The notes under the pieces: model-generated
What the model saw: only the letters and a program-made list of their open reading frames with translations
Database searches by the model: none
Told to the model about the DNA's origin: nothing
Part shown: piece by piece, positions 37,849 through 38,522 of the stretch
Position numbering within the stretch: position 1 is the first letter of the stretch
How the letters are laid out: each line of letters opens with the position of its first letter
Made by a program: the position numbers and the translations under genes
DNA from: Actinomycetota bacterium
Lineage (GTDB): Bacteria > Actinomycetota > Acidimicrobiia > Acidimicrobiales > Ilumatobacteraceae
Assembly: GCA_026393695.1 (NCBI GenBank)
Contig: JAPKZR010000290.1
Coordinates: 1-38,522, forward strand
Reading direction: 5' to 3'
DNA: 38,522 nt

Positions 37849-38520
37849 CTATTCGGCGATGAGAATACGACGAACGTCGGTCTCGCTGTCGCCGGTAACC
37901 AACACGATCACTTCGTCGCCGGCGCGCAGCACGGTGTCGCCGCGCGGATGCACCATGTGGTCGTGACGCAAGATGGCCACCACGGTGGCATCGCGAGGAA
38001 ACCCAAGTGCAGTGATCTCTTTGTCGACGGCTGGCGAGTCGGCCGCCAAGGTGACCTCGGCCAATTTGGCCTTGCCGCCCTCGAACGACAGCAGTCGCAC
38101 GAACGAACCCACAGCAACCGCCTCTTGCACCAAGCCAGTGATGAGGTGCGGCGTCGACACCGAAACGTCGCCACCCCACATCTCATTGAACATCCACGCG
38201 TTGTTGGGGTTGTTCACCCGAGCCACCACTCGGGGCACACCAAACTCTTGCTTCGACAACAACGACACAACCAAGTTGTCTTCGTCGTCGCCGGTAACGG
38301 CTGCGACAACATCGCAGTCAGACAGGCCAACAGCTTTCAGCGCACCGAGGTCGCAACCGTCGCCCTGCACCCACGAAACGCCGGCAAGCTTTTCGGCCTT
38401 CTGATACTGCTTGAACACCCGAGGGTCATTGTCCAAAATCACCACGGTGTGGCCCGAGCTGCCGAGCTGCTCGGCGATGAACCGACCGACGCTTCCGCCG
38501 CCAACGATCACTGCTTTCAT
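37849..38520 (-). CDS. TrkA-family potassium uptake regulatory protein (RCK: TrkA-N and TrkA-C)
   Basis: MKAVIVGGGSVGRFIAEQLGSSGHTVVILDNDPRVFKQ...VVAAVTGDDEDNLVVSLLSKQEFGVPRVVARVNNPNN...HPRGDTVLRAGDEVIVLV. Confidence 0.9.
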   Translation of the reverse strand: MKAVIVGGGSVGRFIAEQLGSSGHTVVILDNDPRVFKQYQKAEKLAGVSWVQGDGCDLGALKAVGLSDCDVVAAVTGDDEDNLVVSLLSKQEFGVPRVVARVNNPNNAWMFNEMWGGDVSVSTPHLITGLVQEAVAVGSFVRLLSFEGGKAKLAEVTLAADSPAVDKEITALGFPRDATVVAILRHDHMVHPRGDTVLRAGDEVIVLVTGDSETDVRRILIAE

Positions 38521-38522
38521 GA

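Noticed and set aside
1-38522. tRNA/rRNA genes, selC, CRISPR arrays, transposases or prophage genes
   Set aside because: Scanned by eye and none found; short RNA genes could be missed without a covariance-model search (tRNAscan-SE/Infernal).

Overview
This is a high-GC, gene-dense actinobacterial-type chromosomal window, plausibly Acidimicrobiia-like (inferred from gene content, not tested). I support about 35 protein genes and see no convincing rRNA, tRNA, CRISPR array or transposon. The strongest signal is at 36903-37442. There, two ORFs that the track splits at a TGA (37137-37139) are in the same frame and together make a DsbE/Mpt53-like thioredoxin-fold lipoprotein. The TGA occupies the first Cys of the redox motif (WFWAPG-U-SAC-NAEA). 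It is followed by a perfect 8-bp hairpin with a GGUC apical loop, placed as expected for a bacterial SECIS element. A selD gene (selenophosphate synthetase) lies in the same window. I read this as a probable undescribed or unannotated selenoprotein. Other notable items: (i) a tightly overlapping five-gene operon SWIM-DUF5691-MoxR-DUF5682-VWA, whose DUF5682 protein carries TraB/ChaN/EreA-like motifs; (ii) a single-ORF LipB-LipA fusion immediately downstream of lpdA and an E2 acyltransferase gene; (iii) a perfect 41-bp tandem duplication that frameshifts the C-terminus of an amidohydrolase; (iv) a DEAD-box helicase with a roughly 400-residue repetitive RGG/RPAYG/GGYQGR tail. All family names come from reading motifs in the translated sequence; no database search was run.
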